Assembly: GCA_021737275.1 (NCBI GenBank)
Contig: JAIPEE010000019.1
Span: forward strand, 1 to 64,000
DNA length: 64,000 bases
Reading direction: 5' to 3'
Origin: Desulfobacterales bacterium
GTDB lineage: Bacteria > Desulfobacterota > Desulfobacteria > Desulfobacterales > JAIPEE01
Part shown: positions 25,737-34,930 of the stretch, one piece after another
How positions within the stretch are numbered: the stretch's first letter is position 1
Layout of the letters: each line of letters begins with the position of its first letter
Notes under the pieces: generated by a model
Seen by the model: only the letters and a program-made list of their open reading frames with translations
Database searches by the model: none
Told to the model about the DNA's origin: nothing
Program-made: the position numbers and the translations under genes

Positions 25737-26873
25737 CTATACGTAAATACGTTTCACCCGATCAGTAATGGTCGATACAATTTCATAATTGATGGTATTC
25801 AGTTTTTCGGCAAGCTCATCCACATGGATTTCTCCATCACCCTGCCTGCCGAAAATCACAACCTCATCGCCAACTTGCACGTCCGGAATATGCCCCACAT
25901 CAATCATGGTCTGATCCATACATACGCACCCGACAATGGGTGCTCTCTTTCCACGAACCAGCATTTCTCCATTTGAAGAGAGCAAACGGTTTAACCCATC
26001 TGCATATCCGGCTGCAACAGTTGCAATGACTGTAGGCTTATCTGTTTCATAGGTGCAGCCATAACTGATTTTAAACTCTGCAGGCACCTGTTTTATATGG
26101 ACAACCCTTGTCTTGAACGACATTGCCGGTTTAAGTGATATTTTTGAAATATTAACTTCCTGTGAAGGAAAAAGGCCATAAAAAGATATGCCGGCCCTTA
26201 CCATATCCAGATGTGATTCAGGCATATCAATAATGGCCGCACTATTGGCAATATGATGAACCGGTATCTTTATGCCCTTTTCGTCCAGCCGTTTGAGCAA
26301 TGACAAAAAGGTTTCAAGCTGCTTACAGGCATAGGTTTTATCAGCAGCGTCAGCTGTCGCAAAATGACTGAAGATACCTTCCGTTTCCAGATAAGGCAGC
26401 TCGGCCACTGATTCAATATTCTGGGCAAGCTGCCGGACAGTTCCATTTTCTTCCGGAAGAAATCCGAATCGGCCCATTCCGGTATCTATCTTAAGGTGAA
26501 TACGAAGTTTTTTCCCGCGTGAAGCGACAAGATCAGACAACTTTCTTGCAATCGTAACCGAACCAACCGTCTGGGTGAGATCATATTCGATAATCTTTTC
26601 TGCCATATCAATCGGGGTATAACCAAATATCAAAACAGGGGCATTTATTCCGGCTTTTCTTAATTGAATCCCCTCTTCCAGACGGGCCACACCCAGTGCA
26701 GAAGCACCGTTTTCAAGTGCAATACGGGACACTTCGATCATACCATGTCCATAACCATTTGCCTTTACAGCAACCATTAGACGGGCTGACGGTAAAGTAA
26801 TGCTGCGAAGCTTTTTTACATTTTCTGCAATGACTTTTAAATCGATTTCCGCCCAAATCAGAGGGGTTTCCAA
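25737..26873 (-). CDS. alr: Alanine racemase
   Basis: A 378-residue PLP enzyme that makes D-alanine for peptidoglycan. The PLP lysine is K37 in MVAVKANGYGHG; the second catalytic residue, a tyrosine, lies in KISYGCTYE, and GCVCMDQTMIDV is the usual substrate-site strand. Length matches the family. It lies 3 bp after the patatin gene and may be read with it. Its stop codon abuts that of the CbiZ fusion on the other strand. Confidence 0.95.
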   Translation of the reverse strand: METPLIWAEIDLKVIAENVKKLRSITLPSARLMVAVKANGYGHGMIEVSRIALENGASALGVARLEEGIQLRKAGINAPVLIFGYTPIDMAEKIIEYDLTQTVGSVTIARKLSDLVASRGKKLRIHLKIDTGMGRFGFLPEENGTVRQLAQNIESVAELPYLETEGIFSHFATADAADKTYACKQLETFLSLLKRLDEKGIKIPVHHIANSAAIIDMPESHLDMVRAGISFYGLFPSQEVNISKISLKPAMSFKTRVVHIKQVPAEFKISYGCTYETDKPTVIATVAAGYADGLNRLLSSNGEMLVRGKRAPIVGCVCMDQTMIDVGHIPDVQVGDEVVIFGRQGDGEIHVDELAEKLNTINYEIVSTITDRVKRIYV

Positions 26874-26876
26874 TTT

Positions 26877-27914
26877 CTACTCCTTATAGTCCGGATGATT
26901 CTTCGGCGTGTCCTTCTTATCAAATTTGTCATACCATTTAAAATATTTTTCTACACCCTTTGAACCTTCTTTTACAAGCTTATGTTTTGTATTATCATCA
27001 AGGTTAAAGTCTGTTGTATTTACGCCAATGGTATCGATATAAACGGTCCGATGCCAGTCATCACTATGGAGGTGCTGATTATCCTGGGCATTCATGATAG
27101 ACTGAATCAGGGCCCAGCCGTAATCAAAAAAGTCATTTATCTTTTTATGCTGGGGTTCAGCCCCATCTCGAAACACCGCAATTTCCTTTCCTGAATCAAG
27201 ACGAAACCCCAGGCTCTCCTTATTATAAATATAACGGCTGCTTGTTTTGGAAAGTGCTTTGTTTACTGAACTGTAATATCCGGTTTTTCTACCGTGTATC
27301 GGCTTTTTTGATTTGGCAATATACTTTTCACGATCGAAAAGTTTGATCGGGTAATTGTCAAAAACGCCGCCATCCACATAAACATCTTTACGAACATTTC
27401 TGACAGCAGCAAAAAACAGCGGAATAGACATGGAGATCCGTGTGGCATCCGCAACACGCATCCGGGGCGCATGTTCAAGAGAAAATACTTCTGAGTACCC
27501 CGTGGAAAGATTTGTACCGACAAGATACAGATCCTGACATCCTTTATTCTTTAAATCGTTGAATGTTGAATTTTCATTTCCGGTTTTTTCTTTGATCAGA
27601 CCCCCGATCCACGATCTGAAAAAATCACCCTTGTACCACCCATATTCACTGATCAGCCTTTTGGCATCCCTGACACTACCCCATGAGTCATCCATAAAAT
27701 TATTAAAATCAAGTCCATACAAAATATCCCGTGTTTCATCCAGTGTATAGCCCAGTGACAGCAGGACGGCATTGATCGCCCCTGCAGAAGTACCGCCAAC
27801 TCTTTTAATATTTTTTAGAATTTTTCTTTCATTTAGCGCTTCTAATGCGCCAACATATGCAATACCTTTTACACCGCCGCCCTCAAAAATCAAATTTTTA
27901 AATGGATAGTTCAT
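26877..27914 (-). CDS. Patatin-like phospholipase
   Basis: A 345-residue serine acyl hydrolase. The oxyanion loop is EGGGVKG (11-17), the nucleophile is S43 in GGTSAGA, and the dyad aspartate is D181 in YVDGGVFDNYPI, so the catalytic set is intact. No signal peptide is visible, so it should act in the cytoplasm or be exported by another route. The charged tail (KWYDKFDKKDTPKNHPDYKE) lies beyond the core. AGGAGGCGAAG precedes ATG. It is 3 bp upstream of alr. The lipid substrate is unknown. Confidence 0.88.
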   Translation of the reverse strand: MNYPFKNLIFEGGGVKGIAYVGALEALNERKILKNIKRVGGTSAGAINAVLLSLGYTLDETRDILYGLDFNNFMDDSWGSVRDAKRLISEYGWYKGDFFRSWIGGLIKEKTGNENSTFNDLKNKGCQDLYLVGTNLSTGYSEVFSLEHAPRMRVADATRISMSIPLFFAAVRNVRKDVYVDGGVFDNYPIKLFDREKYIAKSKKPIHGRKTGYYSSVNKALSKTSSRYIYNKESLGFRLDSGKEIAVFRDGAEPQHKKINDFFDYGWALIQSIMNAQDNQHLHSDDWHRTVYIDTIGVNTTDFNLDDNTKHKLVKEGSKGVEKYFKWYDKFDKKDTPKNHPDYKE

Positions 27915-28052
27915 CTTCGCCTCCTGTCCAGTATTTTTATTTTGAAGCGGTAAATCATGCTTGCTTGCAACAAAATATAACTTCCGGGCTTTTTTATATA
28001 GAATAAAAAATCTTGGCCTTTACGGATCAAGTGCTGCAAAAAGCCATCTTGT

Positions 28053-28193
28053 TCAACTTCTCTGCAGGTATTTTCTGCGAAAGCGCTTAACAATTTTGAG
28101 AAGATCCGGCGTCAAACGCTTTTGTGCTTCCCTCGTGATATCGTTTCTATTTTCGCCATAGAAGTCTTCAGCGATTAAGGCATATCGTCTCAA
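28053..28193 (-). CDS. Possible small ORF between DUF364 and patatin genes
   Basis: A minus-strand frame of 46 codons, opening with TTG inside the 3' end of the DUF364 gene and ending with TGA at 28053-28055. The product is highly charged (ITREAQKRLTPDLLKIVKRFRRKY) and looks more protein-like than the rival frames in this 253-bp gap. There is no ribosome binding site and no recognised family. It could be a real coupled small gene, a relic, or chance. Confidence 0.25.
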   Translation of the reverse strand: MRRYALIAEDFYGENRNDITREAQKRLTPDLLKIVKRFRRKYLQRS

Positions 28194-28926
28194 AGTCCAT
28201 ATACTGTTTCAGGGTCTTTGTTCCACCGCCTTCTGAAATAATTTTCTCCACTGCTGAAGCATCGCGTACCCTGGCCCCGGCAATATGAGTCACCGGTGTC
28301 CCGGAAAAAACTTCCGGTCTCATAAAGGTAGATGGTCCCAGAATTACAGCGGCGCGGACATTCCCTAAACTGGAAAGCAGATTATCAATCGTGTTGGTAA
28401 CTACGGATGTGGCTGTGATTATGGCAACATCGCATACTTCAAGAAATGGTCGTCCCTCATCAGTTGACATGGTGCCGGGCTTGTCATTTTTCAGCTCGAG
28501 GATATCCAGGCGACATCCGACCCGGTGAAGCCTCGGAACCAGGGGACCAAAAAAACCTGCCATAACGACATGCTCAGACGGCTGAATATCAATAAGTTCC
28601 AGAATTTCAACTGAAACGGTTTCCGGACGGGGCATCCCTGCCGCAAGCGCATTGGCCGTAGCAAGGCCTATTGTTCTGAGCAGGGAATTATCGTTGACCG
28701 CTATCATATTAAGGAGTTCCCCTGCCGGTCTTCCGGCAAGCGTTCCGGCTTTCGCCAAATGGATGCAGCCTCCGGATCGTCTGTGAGCCGTCCATGCAAT
28801 GCCTGTGTTTCCGTTATCAAGCCGTACACTTGTATATACCAGTCCGATGCGGACATCAACCGCAGTAAGACCTTCGGAAACAGGGGTCATTAAGCTGATT
28901 GTTTTTTGCTGAATTGTTTGATTCAT
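28168..28926 (-). CDS. DUF4213/DUF364 putative metal-chelation protein
   Basis: A 252-residue cytoplasmic protein: N-terminal DUF4213 part with VRIGLVYTSVRLDNGNTGIAWT and a C-terminal Rossmann-like DUF364 part with VVMAGFFGPLVPRL, ADVAIITATSVVTNTIDNLL-type segment and ILGPSTFMRPEVF. The family is annotated as putative heavy-metal chelation; no reaction is established. It lies 24 bp after the U32 gene and near the CbiZ fusion, so a link to metal or corrinoid handling is possible but only inferred. Confidence 0.75.
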   Translation of the reverse strand: MNQTIQQKTISLMTPVSEGLTAVDVRIGLVYTSVRLDNGNTGIAWTAHRRSGGCIHLAKAGTLAGRPAGELLNMIAVNDNSLLRTIGLATANALAAGMPRPETVSVEILELIDIQPSEHVVMAGFFGPLVPRLHRVGCRLDILELKNDKPGTMSTDEGRPFLEVCDVAIITATSVVTNTIDNLLSSLGNVRAAVILGPSTFMRPEVFSGTPVTHIAGARVRDASAVEKIISEGGGTKTLKQYMDFETICLNR

Positions 28927-28950
28927 AAATACGCCTTTCTGATTTTATCT

Positions 28951-30951
28951 CTACCGCAACCCATGCTCCCAGTTCCATAAACCGGGTCTTTTTTTCAATG
29001 TTACTGTTTTCGGTACCGGCTCAAAAAGATGAATGAATCGGCGATACCCGGCTCTGACCAGACTTTCCTGTTTCTTTCTTATATCCACCTTCCAGTTGGG
29101 ATACACCCAGTAGTTATGATTATATTTCTTTGCCCACCCCTGTTCCCCCATGGGGCTGGTAAAAGGCTCTCCTTCCTTCAGATTTTCTGCAAGAACACGT
29201 GAAATACATAGCGGCCAGTTACCATACACAACAATACCCAACGGCAGGGAACTGTGTTCAGGCAACTTCATATAATCATCTTCACCAAGTTCGGTGCTGA
29301 CAATCGCACCTGAAAATCCCAGTTTTTTCAAACCATCAATCATCAGGGCGTTTGCTGCATTACAAAAAGGGCCCGCCCAAAACTCCATGCTCTCTTTTTT
29401 TGAAAACAGGGCTGTTTGCCACGGCGCATTCAGTACAAACTTACGGCCTCCATTTTTCACCGTCTTTTCAACCTGACGTATGGTCTCATCCTGGTTTTCC
29501 GGCCAGATAACCGGCGGCAGCCACCACCATATCTTTTCAATCTGTCTTGTGGTGATGCCTTTTGTCGTATCTCCGCCAAGCCAGCACCCAATGGTCCGGT
29601 TTTTTACACCGGTTATCTTGTGCAACATTCTATAAACAGAGACCTCATCTATCTTGATCTTTTTCTTCACTTTTTTTGGATAGCGCACCTTAAAAACATT
29701 GCTGCCCTCGCTGATTTCCGGCTTTTCAACAAACTTCTCTTCAAAGCCTGCAATCATATCTGCCAGCGCCTTTTCCCTGCGGTCTGTCAGAAAAACAGGC
29801 GCACCCTGACCCATACCTTTTTTGGAACCGGTTTTTATATGAAAATTTCCCTTCCTGGGAACAGATTTATTAATACGTACAATTGTATGAAATGCATCAT
29901 CTTCATAACCAATTCTAAGCACATCACCGGGAAGCAGCTCTTCCCTGGGCACAAGAAAAGATTGTTTGGCCGAACCCTTAACACGACCGATCAAAAGGCC
30001 GGAACCGGTCTGGATATCTGTTCGAACCGGATTCTGGGGGCGTTGCGGCAGAAAGTTATAATGTGTTGACGGTCGTCCCAAAGCGCGTTCAAGAAGGCCG
30101 ATGGCATTTTTCTTTTCTGCAGGGTCATTGCCGTGGTCACGCATCATACGGTAAGCGCTGACCGTATAATAAACATAATGTGGTCCTTTTTTTCTGCCCT
30201 CTATTTTCCATGCCTTTATTTGCGGGACATTACGTAAAACTTTAGCCAAAACATCCATACTTAAATCCTGGCATGAAAAGTAACGGTTTTTATTCTTTTC
30301 ATGGTCATAGTGCCGTCTGCATGGCTGGACACACCTTCCCCTGAGGCCGCTCCTGCCGCCGAGAAAACTACTCCAGTAACACCGGCCGGAAACACCATAA
30401 CATAGCGCACCATGAATAAATGCCTCCAGATCAAGCCCGGGGGGGCAGGCAGCCGCCATCTCCTTCATTTCATCAATATTAAGTTCCCTGGGAATTACCA
30501 CACGATCAACACCAAGGCTGGATTTTACCAATTTCATAGCGGCCGGAAATGTTACATTGGAGAGTGTTGAGAGATGAATTTCACCTTTAAAACCAGCCTG
30601 CCTTGCCAGGTCGATCATAGCCAGGTCCTGAATGATGATGGCATCCGGTTCAATATGATGTGACAGCATGGCTATGGATTTTCCGGCGCGTTCCAGATCA
30701 CCCGGCTTCAGCATTGTATTAAAAGCGATATAAACCTTTGTCCCCTGGGCATGGGCCAGATCGGTAAGAGATGCCAGCTCCGAATGGGGGAAATTTTTGG
30801 CTTCCATCCTGGCTGAAAAACGCTTCAGGCCGCAGTAGATGGCATCGGCACCTGCAGCCAGGGCAGCCATAAATGAGGCCCTGCTCCCGGCAGGTGCCAG
30901 TATGTCCGGTCTGAAGATCTCTTTTTGATCCGGTTTGATATTTTTATCCAT
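28951..30951 (-). CDS. U32 family peptidase-like protein
   Basis: A 666-residue member of the U32 group, which includes the tRNA and rRNA hydroxylation factors TrhP and RlhA and the old collagenase PrtC. The N-terminal TIM-barrel part begins LAPAGSRASFMAALAAGADAIYCG and has VYIAFNTM and EAFIHGALCYGVSGRCYWS; the cysteine set C-x6-C-x~13-C-x3-C (GRCVQPCRRHY) fits the Fe-S-like ligands of the family. The long C-terminal half (from about 350) holds a beta-barrel-like insert and a second domain. It shares a divergent promoter region with the cooC-like gene. Exact substrate unknown. Confidence 0.85.
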   Translation of the reverse strand: MDKNIKPDQKEIFRPDILAPAGSRASFMAALAAGADAIYCGLKRFSARMEAKNFPHSELASLTDLAHAQGTKVYIAFNTMLKPGDLERAGKSIAMLSHHIEPDAIIIQDLAMIDLARQAGFKGEIHLSTLSNVTFPAAMKLVKSSLGVDRVVIPRELNIDEMKEMAAACPPGLDLEAFIHGALCYGVSGRCYWSSFLGGRSGLRGRCVQPCRRHYDHEKNKNRYFSCQDLSMDVLAKVLRNVPQIKAWKIEGRKKGPHYVYYTVSAYRMMRDHGNDPAEKKNAIGLLERALGRPSTHYNFLPQRPQNPVRTDIQTGSGLLIGRVKGSAKQSFLVPREELLPGDVLRIGYEDDAFHTIVRINKSVPRKGNFHIKTGSKKGMGQGAPVFLTDRREKALADMIAGFEEKFVEKPEISEGSNVFKVRYPKKVKKKIKIDEVSVYRMLHKITGVKNRTIGCWLGGDTTKGITTRQIEKIWWWLPPVIWPENQDETIRQVEKTVKNGGRKFVLNAPWQTALFSKKESMEFWAGPFCNAANALMIDGLKKLGFSGAIVSTELGEDDYMKLPEHSSLPLGIVVYGNWPLCISRVLAENLKEGEPFTSPMGEQGWAKKYNHNYWVYPNWKVDIRKKQESLVRAGYRRFIHLFEPVPKTVTLKKRPGLWNWEHGLR

Positions 30952-31022
30952 GTTTGTATACCTTTAATTAGATTGATCTCTGTCTTATAATATATGTATT
31001 CGTGTTGATCAAATTTAAAAAC

Positions 31023-31044
31023 CGGGCTTGCTTTCGCTTGCCCG
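31023..31044. other. Short hairpin in the divergent U32/cooC promoter region
   Basis: CGGGC-TT-GC-tttc-GC-TT-GCCCG can fold with an internal TT/TT mismatch and is followed by AATTTTAT. It sits 5' of both divergent genes and may be a leader hairpin of the plus-strand gene; the role is unclear. Confidence 0.25.
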
Positions 31045-31099
31045 AATTTTATCTCAGTGCTATATATTTAAATATTTCTGATTTGGAAAGGATTTACAT

Positions 31100-31855
31100 A
31101 TGAAAATAGCTGTAAGCGGAAAAGGCGGTGTTGGCAAAACAACATTCTCCTCTCTTTTAATACGTGCCCTTAATGAACAGGGCAAAAGTGTCCTTGCAAT
31201 CGATGCCGATCCGGATGCAAATCTGGCCGCAGCAGTGGGCATAGAAAATGCCGATAAAATTATCCCTATTTCTGAAATGAATGATCTGATATTTGAACGG
31301 ACAGAAGCCAGGCCGGGAACTGTTGGCGGATTTTTCAAGCTGAACCCGAAGGTGGATGACCTGCCGGATGCCCTTTCTGCAAAAATGGGTAACATCAAAC
31401 TTATGCGACTTGGCGGCGTAAAAAAAGGTGGAGGAGGTTGTATATGCCCTGAAAGTACCCTTTTAAAAGCGCTGGTTATGCATATTGTTCTGTCCAGGGA
31501 TGAAGTTGTGGTTATGGATATGGAAGCCGGAATTGAACACCTTGGACGGGCAACTGCTTCAGCCGTGGACAAGCTCATTATTGTTGTAGAACCCGGGCGA
31601 CGGAGTATAGAAACGGCCGGTCATATCCGCCACCTTGCCGGTGAAATCAAGCTTAATAATGTTGCTGTGATCGGCAATAAAATTCGTGGCCCAAAAGATG
31701 AAGAATTTTTAAAAAAGCATCTGCCCGATTTTGAGATTCTTGGTTTTCTGCCATTTGACGATGGCCTGATAGAAGCGGATCTTGACGGGAAATCACCATT
31801 TGATGTTGAGACACCGGCAACCGCTGCAATTCTGGAAATTGTAAGCAAGCTTTAA
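31100..31855 (+). CDS. cooC: CooC-type nickel-insertion ATPase
   Basis: A 251-residue MinD/ParA-fold P-loop ATPase. The deviant Walker A is KGGVGKTT (10-17), with AIDADPDANLAAAVG next, and the CooC metal motif CxC is present in GGGGCICPES. VMDMEAGIEHLGRATA is the switch region of the family. CooC binds Ni(II) and helps load carbon monoxide dehydrogenase. No CODH gene is in the window, so the client must be elsewhere. AAAGGATTTACAT precedes ATG. It is 158 bp upstream of a helicase gene and may be cotranscribed. Confidence 0.85.
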   Translation: MKIAVSGKGGVGKTTFSSLLIRALNEQGKSVLAIDADPDANLAAAVGIENADKIIPISEMNDLIFERTEARPGTVGGFFKLNPKVDDLPDALSAKMGNIKLMRLGGVKKGGGGCICPESTLLKALVMHIVLSRDEVVVMDMEAGIEHLGRATASAVDKLIIVVEPGRRSIETAGHIRHLAGEIKLNNVAVIGNKIRGPKDEEFLKKHLPDFEILGFLPFDDGLIEADLDGKSPFDVETPATAAILEIVSKL

Positions 31856-32013
31856 GAGTGTTTAAAAATTCATATCCTGATTTCGGTTATTGGTTTTTTT
31901 ATATACTCTTATTAAATAGGGTATTCTCCTTTTACCTTTTACCCTTTCAACAAAGATGGGCGTTGCTATTGTATGCGGGAAAAGGATTAGAGAATATGCC
32001 GGATAATTAATTT

Positions 32014-34158
32014 ATGCAAAAAAGATATTTCTCTCCCCGCAGACATGGTAAACACCAGCGACCAAAGATTTTAAAAATCAGGCCCGGTGCAGACCCTTCT
32101 CTTAAAAATGTATTTTCACGCATAGGCATTCCTTCCCAAAAGTCATTCATACCGGATCCATTTCAAATTGAGGCTCTTGATGCGATACAAAAATCAGACT
32201 GCCTCGTTACCGTTCCTACCGGATCAGGTAAAACATGGATTGCCAGACAAGCCATTGAACAAATGTATAAGTCCGGAAAACGCTCATGGTATGCGTCACC
32301 ATTAAAAGCATTGTCTAATTCCATTTTTGCCGAATTTTCTCAATATTTTGGTGAAAAAAATATGGGTATCCTGACCGGTGACCGAAAAGAAAACCCGGAT
32401 GCGCCCATCATCATCGGCACAACCGAGATCCTGAGAAATCAACTTTATGATGCCATGCATCGGGGAGAAGACCTTTCAACAGACCTGGTTATATTGGATG
32501 AAGCCCACTACCTCGGGGATGAGGATCGGGGTGTGGTGTGGGAGGAAACCATAATTTATCTGCCGGTACGTATTCCCATACTGATGCTTTCTGCAACTAT
32601 CGGCAATGCCGGACAGATTTCAAAATGGTTATCCTCCATCAGAAACAAACCGTGTAAAGTTATAACTGCCGGTGATCGTCCCGTTCCGCTCTATCCACTT
32701 TTTTTTCATCCATCAGGCACGTTAATCCCGCTAACAATGGAAGGTTTCAAAAAAGGAAAGGCCAGGCTTCACAAAAAAGTTAAAGAATATGTAAATAGCG
32801 AGGCGCCGCCTCTGATTGCACCGCCACGAAAACTGCCGCCCTTTGGTAAAATTTTACAGGTGCTGAGAACGTATAATCTTTTACCGGCACTGTTTTTTCT
32901 GAAATCACGATCGGATTGTGATGCCGCCCTGGAAAAATGCCGGGACTTTTTTCAGCATGACCATGGCAGAACAGATGAACGACGTGGCTGTATAGTGCCG
33001 CTTATTGAACAAAATCCCCATCTTTCCAAACACCGCCAGTTATCGGATCTGGAGCATCTTGCCATCGGATCGCATCACAGCGGCCAGCTTCCGGCATGGA
33101 AACTGGTTTTGGAATCATTGATGACAAAAGGGCTTCTGGATGCCATTTTTGCCACATCAACAGTTGCGGCCGGTGTTAACTTTCCGGCAAGAACCGTTGT
33201 TTTTCTTAATTCAGACCGCTTTAACGGAAAAGATTTTCTGCCGCTCAGCTCCACGGAATTTCACCAGATGACCGGCCGGGCCGGCAGAAGGGGCATGGAT
33301 AAAATCGGTTTTGCCATAGCCGTTCCGGGCAAATTCATGGATCTCGAATTGTGTGCCAAACTTGTCAATGCGCCGCCATCTGATGTAAACAGCCAGATCA
33401 TGATCAATTTTTCCATGGTGCTGAACCTGCTCTTGTCGCATTCACCGGAACAGATTGAAAAACTGTTAAAAAGATCATTTGCCACTTTTCAACTGATGCG
33501 CAAAAAATCAAAACTGCCGATATCTGTCCTGGAAGCACAAAGCCGGGTTCTATGGGAAGAATTTTCAAGACACATGGATTTTCTAAAACAGATTAATTTT
33601 GTTGATAAAAATAACGCGCTTTCAGAAGACGGCAAATGGGCATCCCGGCTCAGGGTAGACCATCCACTGGTTATAGCCGAGGGATTCAGAAAAAAGCTTT
33701 TCCCTGAAAAAAACCCGGCACATATGGCAGGTATCATTGCCTCTTTTGTAAATGAACGGGAAAGTGATGTTGATCCGGATACGGATATATATTCCAAACG
33801 ACTGCACAGCGCATTTCTAAAAGTAAAACAGGGGCTTTCCCCATTTAAACGCCATATGGCTGCACGCGGATTTGATACCCAGCCGCTTTATTTCAAACCG
33901 GCTGTGACCATTTTTGACTGGGCAAATGGCATGCCTTGGGAAAAAGCAATAGCAAAATCAGAGATGGCCGAAGGTGATCTGGCAATGCTGATTTTACGAA
34001 CAGCGGATAATTTACAGCATATCCGTGCGCTATCCTCTGTATTTAAAGATGCGGCAGAAACAGCACACCAGGCCATTATGCTGATTAAAAGACATCCGGT
34101 TGTAATGGATTATGAACTGGAACAGGAGGACGATACTGAGGAGACTGTTACCCCCTGA
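32014..34158 (+). CDS. DEAH-box Ski2-like helicase
   Basis: A 714-residue superfamily 2 helicase. Motif I TVPTGSGKTW, motif II LDEAHYLGDE, motif III MLSATIGNA and motif VI QMTGRAGRRGMD are all intact, and the C-terminal half contains the DSHCT-like helical region (HMDFLKQINFVDK onward). The order and spacing match Ski2/Mtr4-type RNA helicases. Bacterial members are of uncertain function, presumably RNA remodelling. The ATG at 32014 has only a poor ribosome binding site. Its 3' end overlaps the convergent amidase gene by 11 bp. Confidence 0.85.
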   Translation: MQKRYFSPRRHGKHQRPKILKIRPGADPSLKNVFSRIGIPSQKSFIPDPFQIEALDAIQKSDCLVTVPTGSGKTWIARQAIEQMYKSGKRSWYASPLKALSNSIFAEFSQYFGEKNMGILTGDRKENPDAPIIIGTTEILRNQLYDAMHRGEDLSTDLVILDEAHYLGDEDRGVVWEETIIYLPVRIPILMLSATIGNAGQISKWLSSIRNKPCKVITAGDRPVPLYPLFFHPSGTLIPLTMEGFKKGKARLHKKVKEYVNSEAPPLIAPPRKLPPFGKILQVLRTYNLLPALFFLKSRSDCDAALEKCRDFFQHDHGRTDERRGCIVPLIEQNPHLSKHRQLSDLEHLAIGSHHSGQLPAWKLVLESLMTKGLLDAIFATSTVAAGVNFPARTVVFLNSDRFNGKDFLPLSSTEFHQMTGRAGRRGMDKIGFAIAVPGKFMDLELCAKLVNAPPSDVNSQIMINFSMVLNLLLSHSPEQIEKLLKRSFATFQLMRKKSKLPISVLEAQSRVLWEEFSRHMDFLKQINFVDKNNALSEDGKWASRLRVDHPLVIAEGFRKKLFPEKNPAHMAGIIASFVNERESDVDPDTDIYSKRLHSAFLKVKQGLSPFKRHMAARGFDTQPLYFKPAVTIFDWANGMPWEKAIAKSEMAEGDLAMLILRTADNLQHIRALSSVFKDAAETAHQAIMLIKRHPVVMDYELEQEDDTEETVTP

Positions 34159-34930
34159 TATCTGATAGTTTATCTGCATCCATCCATGCCGGGAATGCTT
34201 TCCGCCAGACGGTCATATTAGTGTAGGACAGCGTCTCTGTATGGATAACGGAATCATAGTCCTGATGGAAAAGGATTTTCCCCTTGGGGTCGATAACAGA
34301 TGAATCGCCACTGTAGGTAAACTCATTGCCATCCTTGCCAACCCGGTTGACCCCGATGACATAACTCAGATTCTCTACAGCCCGTGCCTGCAACAGCAGA
34401 CGCCATGCATCTCTTCGTTTTTCAGGCCAGCTGGCAATAAAAACAGCCAGATCATATGCATTATTAATATTTCTTGTCCATATGGGGAATCTGAGATCAT
34501 AACAGACAAACGGTCTGATCTTCCAGCCGTTGAGATATATGGCAATATTTTCCGTACCGCCGCTATAGATCTTATCTTCACCGGCCATACGGAAAAGGTG
34601 CCGCTTATCATATGTAAAAAACCGGCCATCAGGTTTGGTCCAGATAATGCGGTTAAAATATTTTCCGTCTTCTTCAATAATCATGCTGCCCATAATATCA
34701 AAACCCTTGTCGGCAGATTTATCTCTGAGCCATTTTACCGGCATGCTGTCCATGGGCCGGGCCATGTTCCGGACATTCATTGTAAAACCGGTTGAAAACA
34801 TCTCCGGCAGAATGACTAGGTCCGTTTTCTCCTGAATACCACCAATCAGGTTATCAAACATACTGATATTTCTATCAATATCTTCCCAAATCAGTTCAGT
34901 CTGTATTAATGTAACGGTCAGATCCTGCAT
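34148..34930 (-). CDS. Nitrilase-superfamily omega-amidase (YafV-like)
   Basis: A 260-residue amidase with triad E43 (ILPEMFSTGF), K109 (TYDKRHLFRMAGE) and C143 (FVCYDLRFPIWTRN). The sequence around these residues is that of omega-amidases (YafV/Nit2), which hydrolyse alpha-ketoglutaramate and alpha-ketosuccinamate. Its start overlaps the 3' end of the aminotransferase gene by 13 nt, so the two are translated together. This pair is the known aminotransferase/omega-amidase couple that removes the 2-oxo amide made when glutamine gives its amino group, as in methionine salvage. Confidence 0.9.
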   Translation of the reverse strand: MQDLTVTLIQTELIWEDIDRNISMFDNLIGGIQEKTDLVILPEMFSTGFTMNVRNMARPMDSMPVKWLRDKSADKGFDIMGSMIIEEDGKYFNRIIWTKPDGRFFTYDKRHLFRMAGEDKIYSGGTENIAIYLNGWKIRPFVCYDLRFPIWTRNINNAYDLAVFIASWPEKRRDAWRLLLQARAVENLSYVIGVNRVGKDGNEFTYSGDSSVIDPKGKILFHQDYDSVIHTETLSYTNMTVWRKAFPAWMDADKLSDIRG

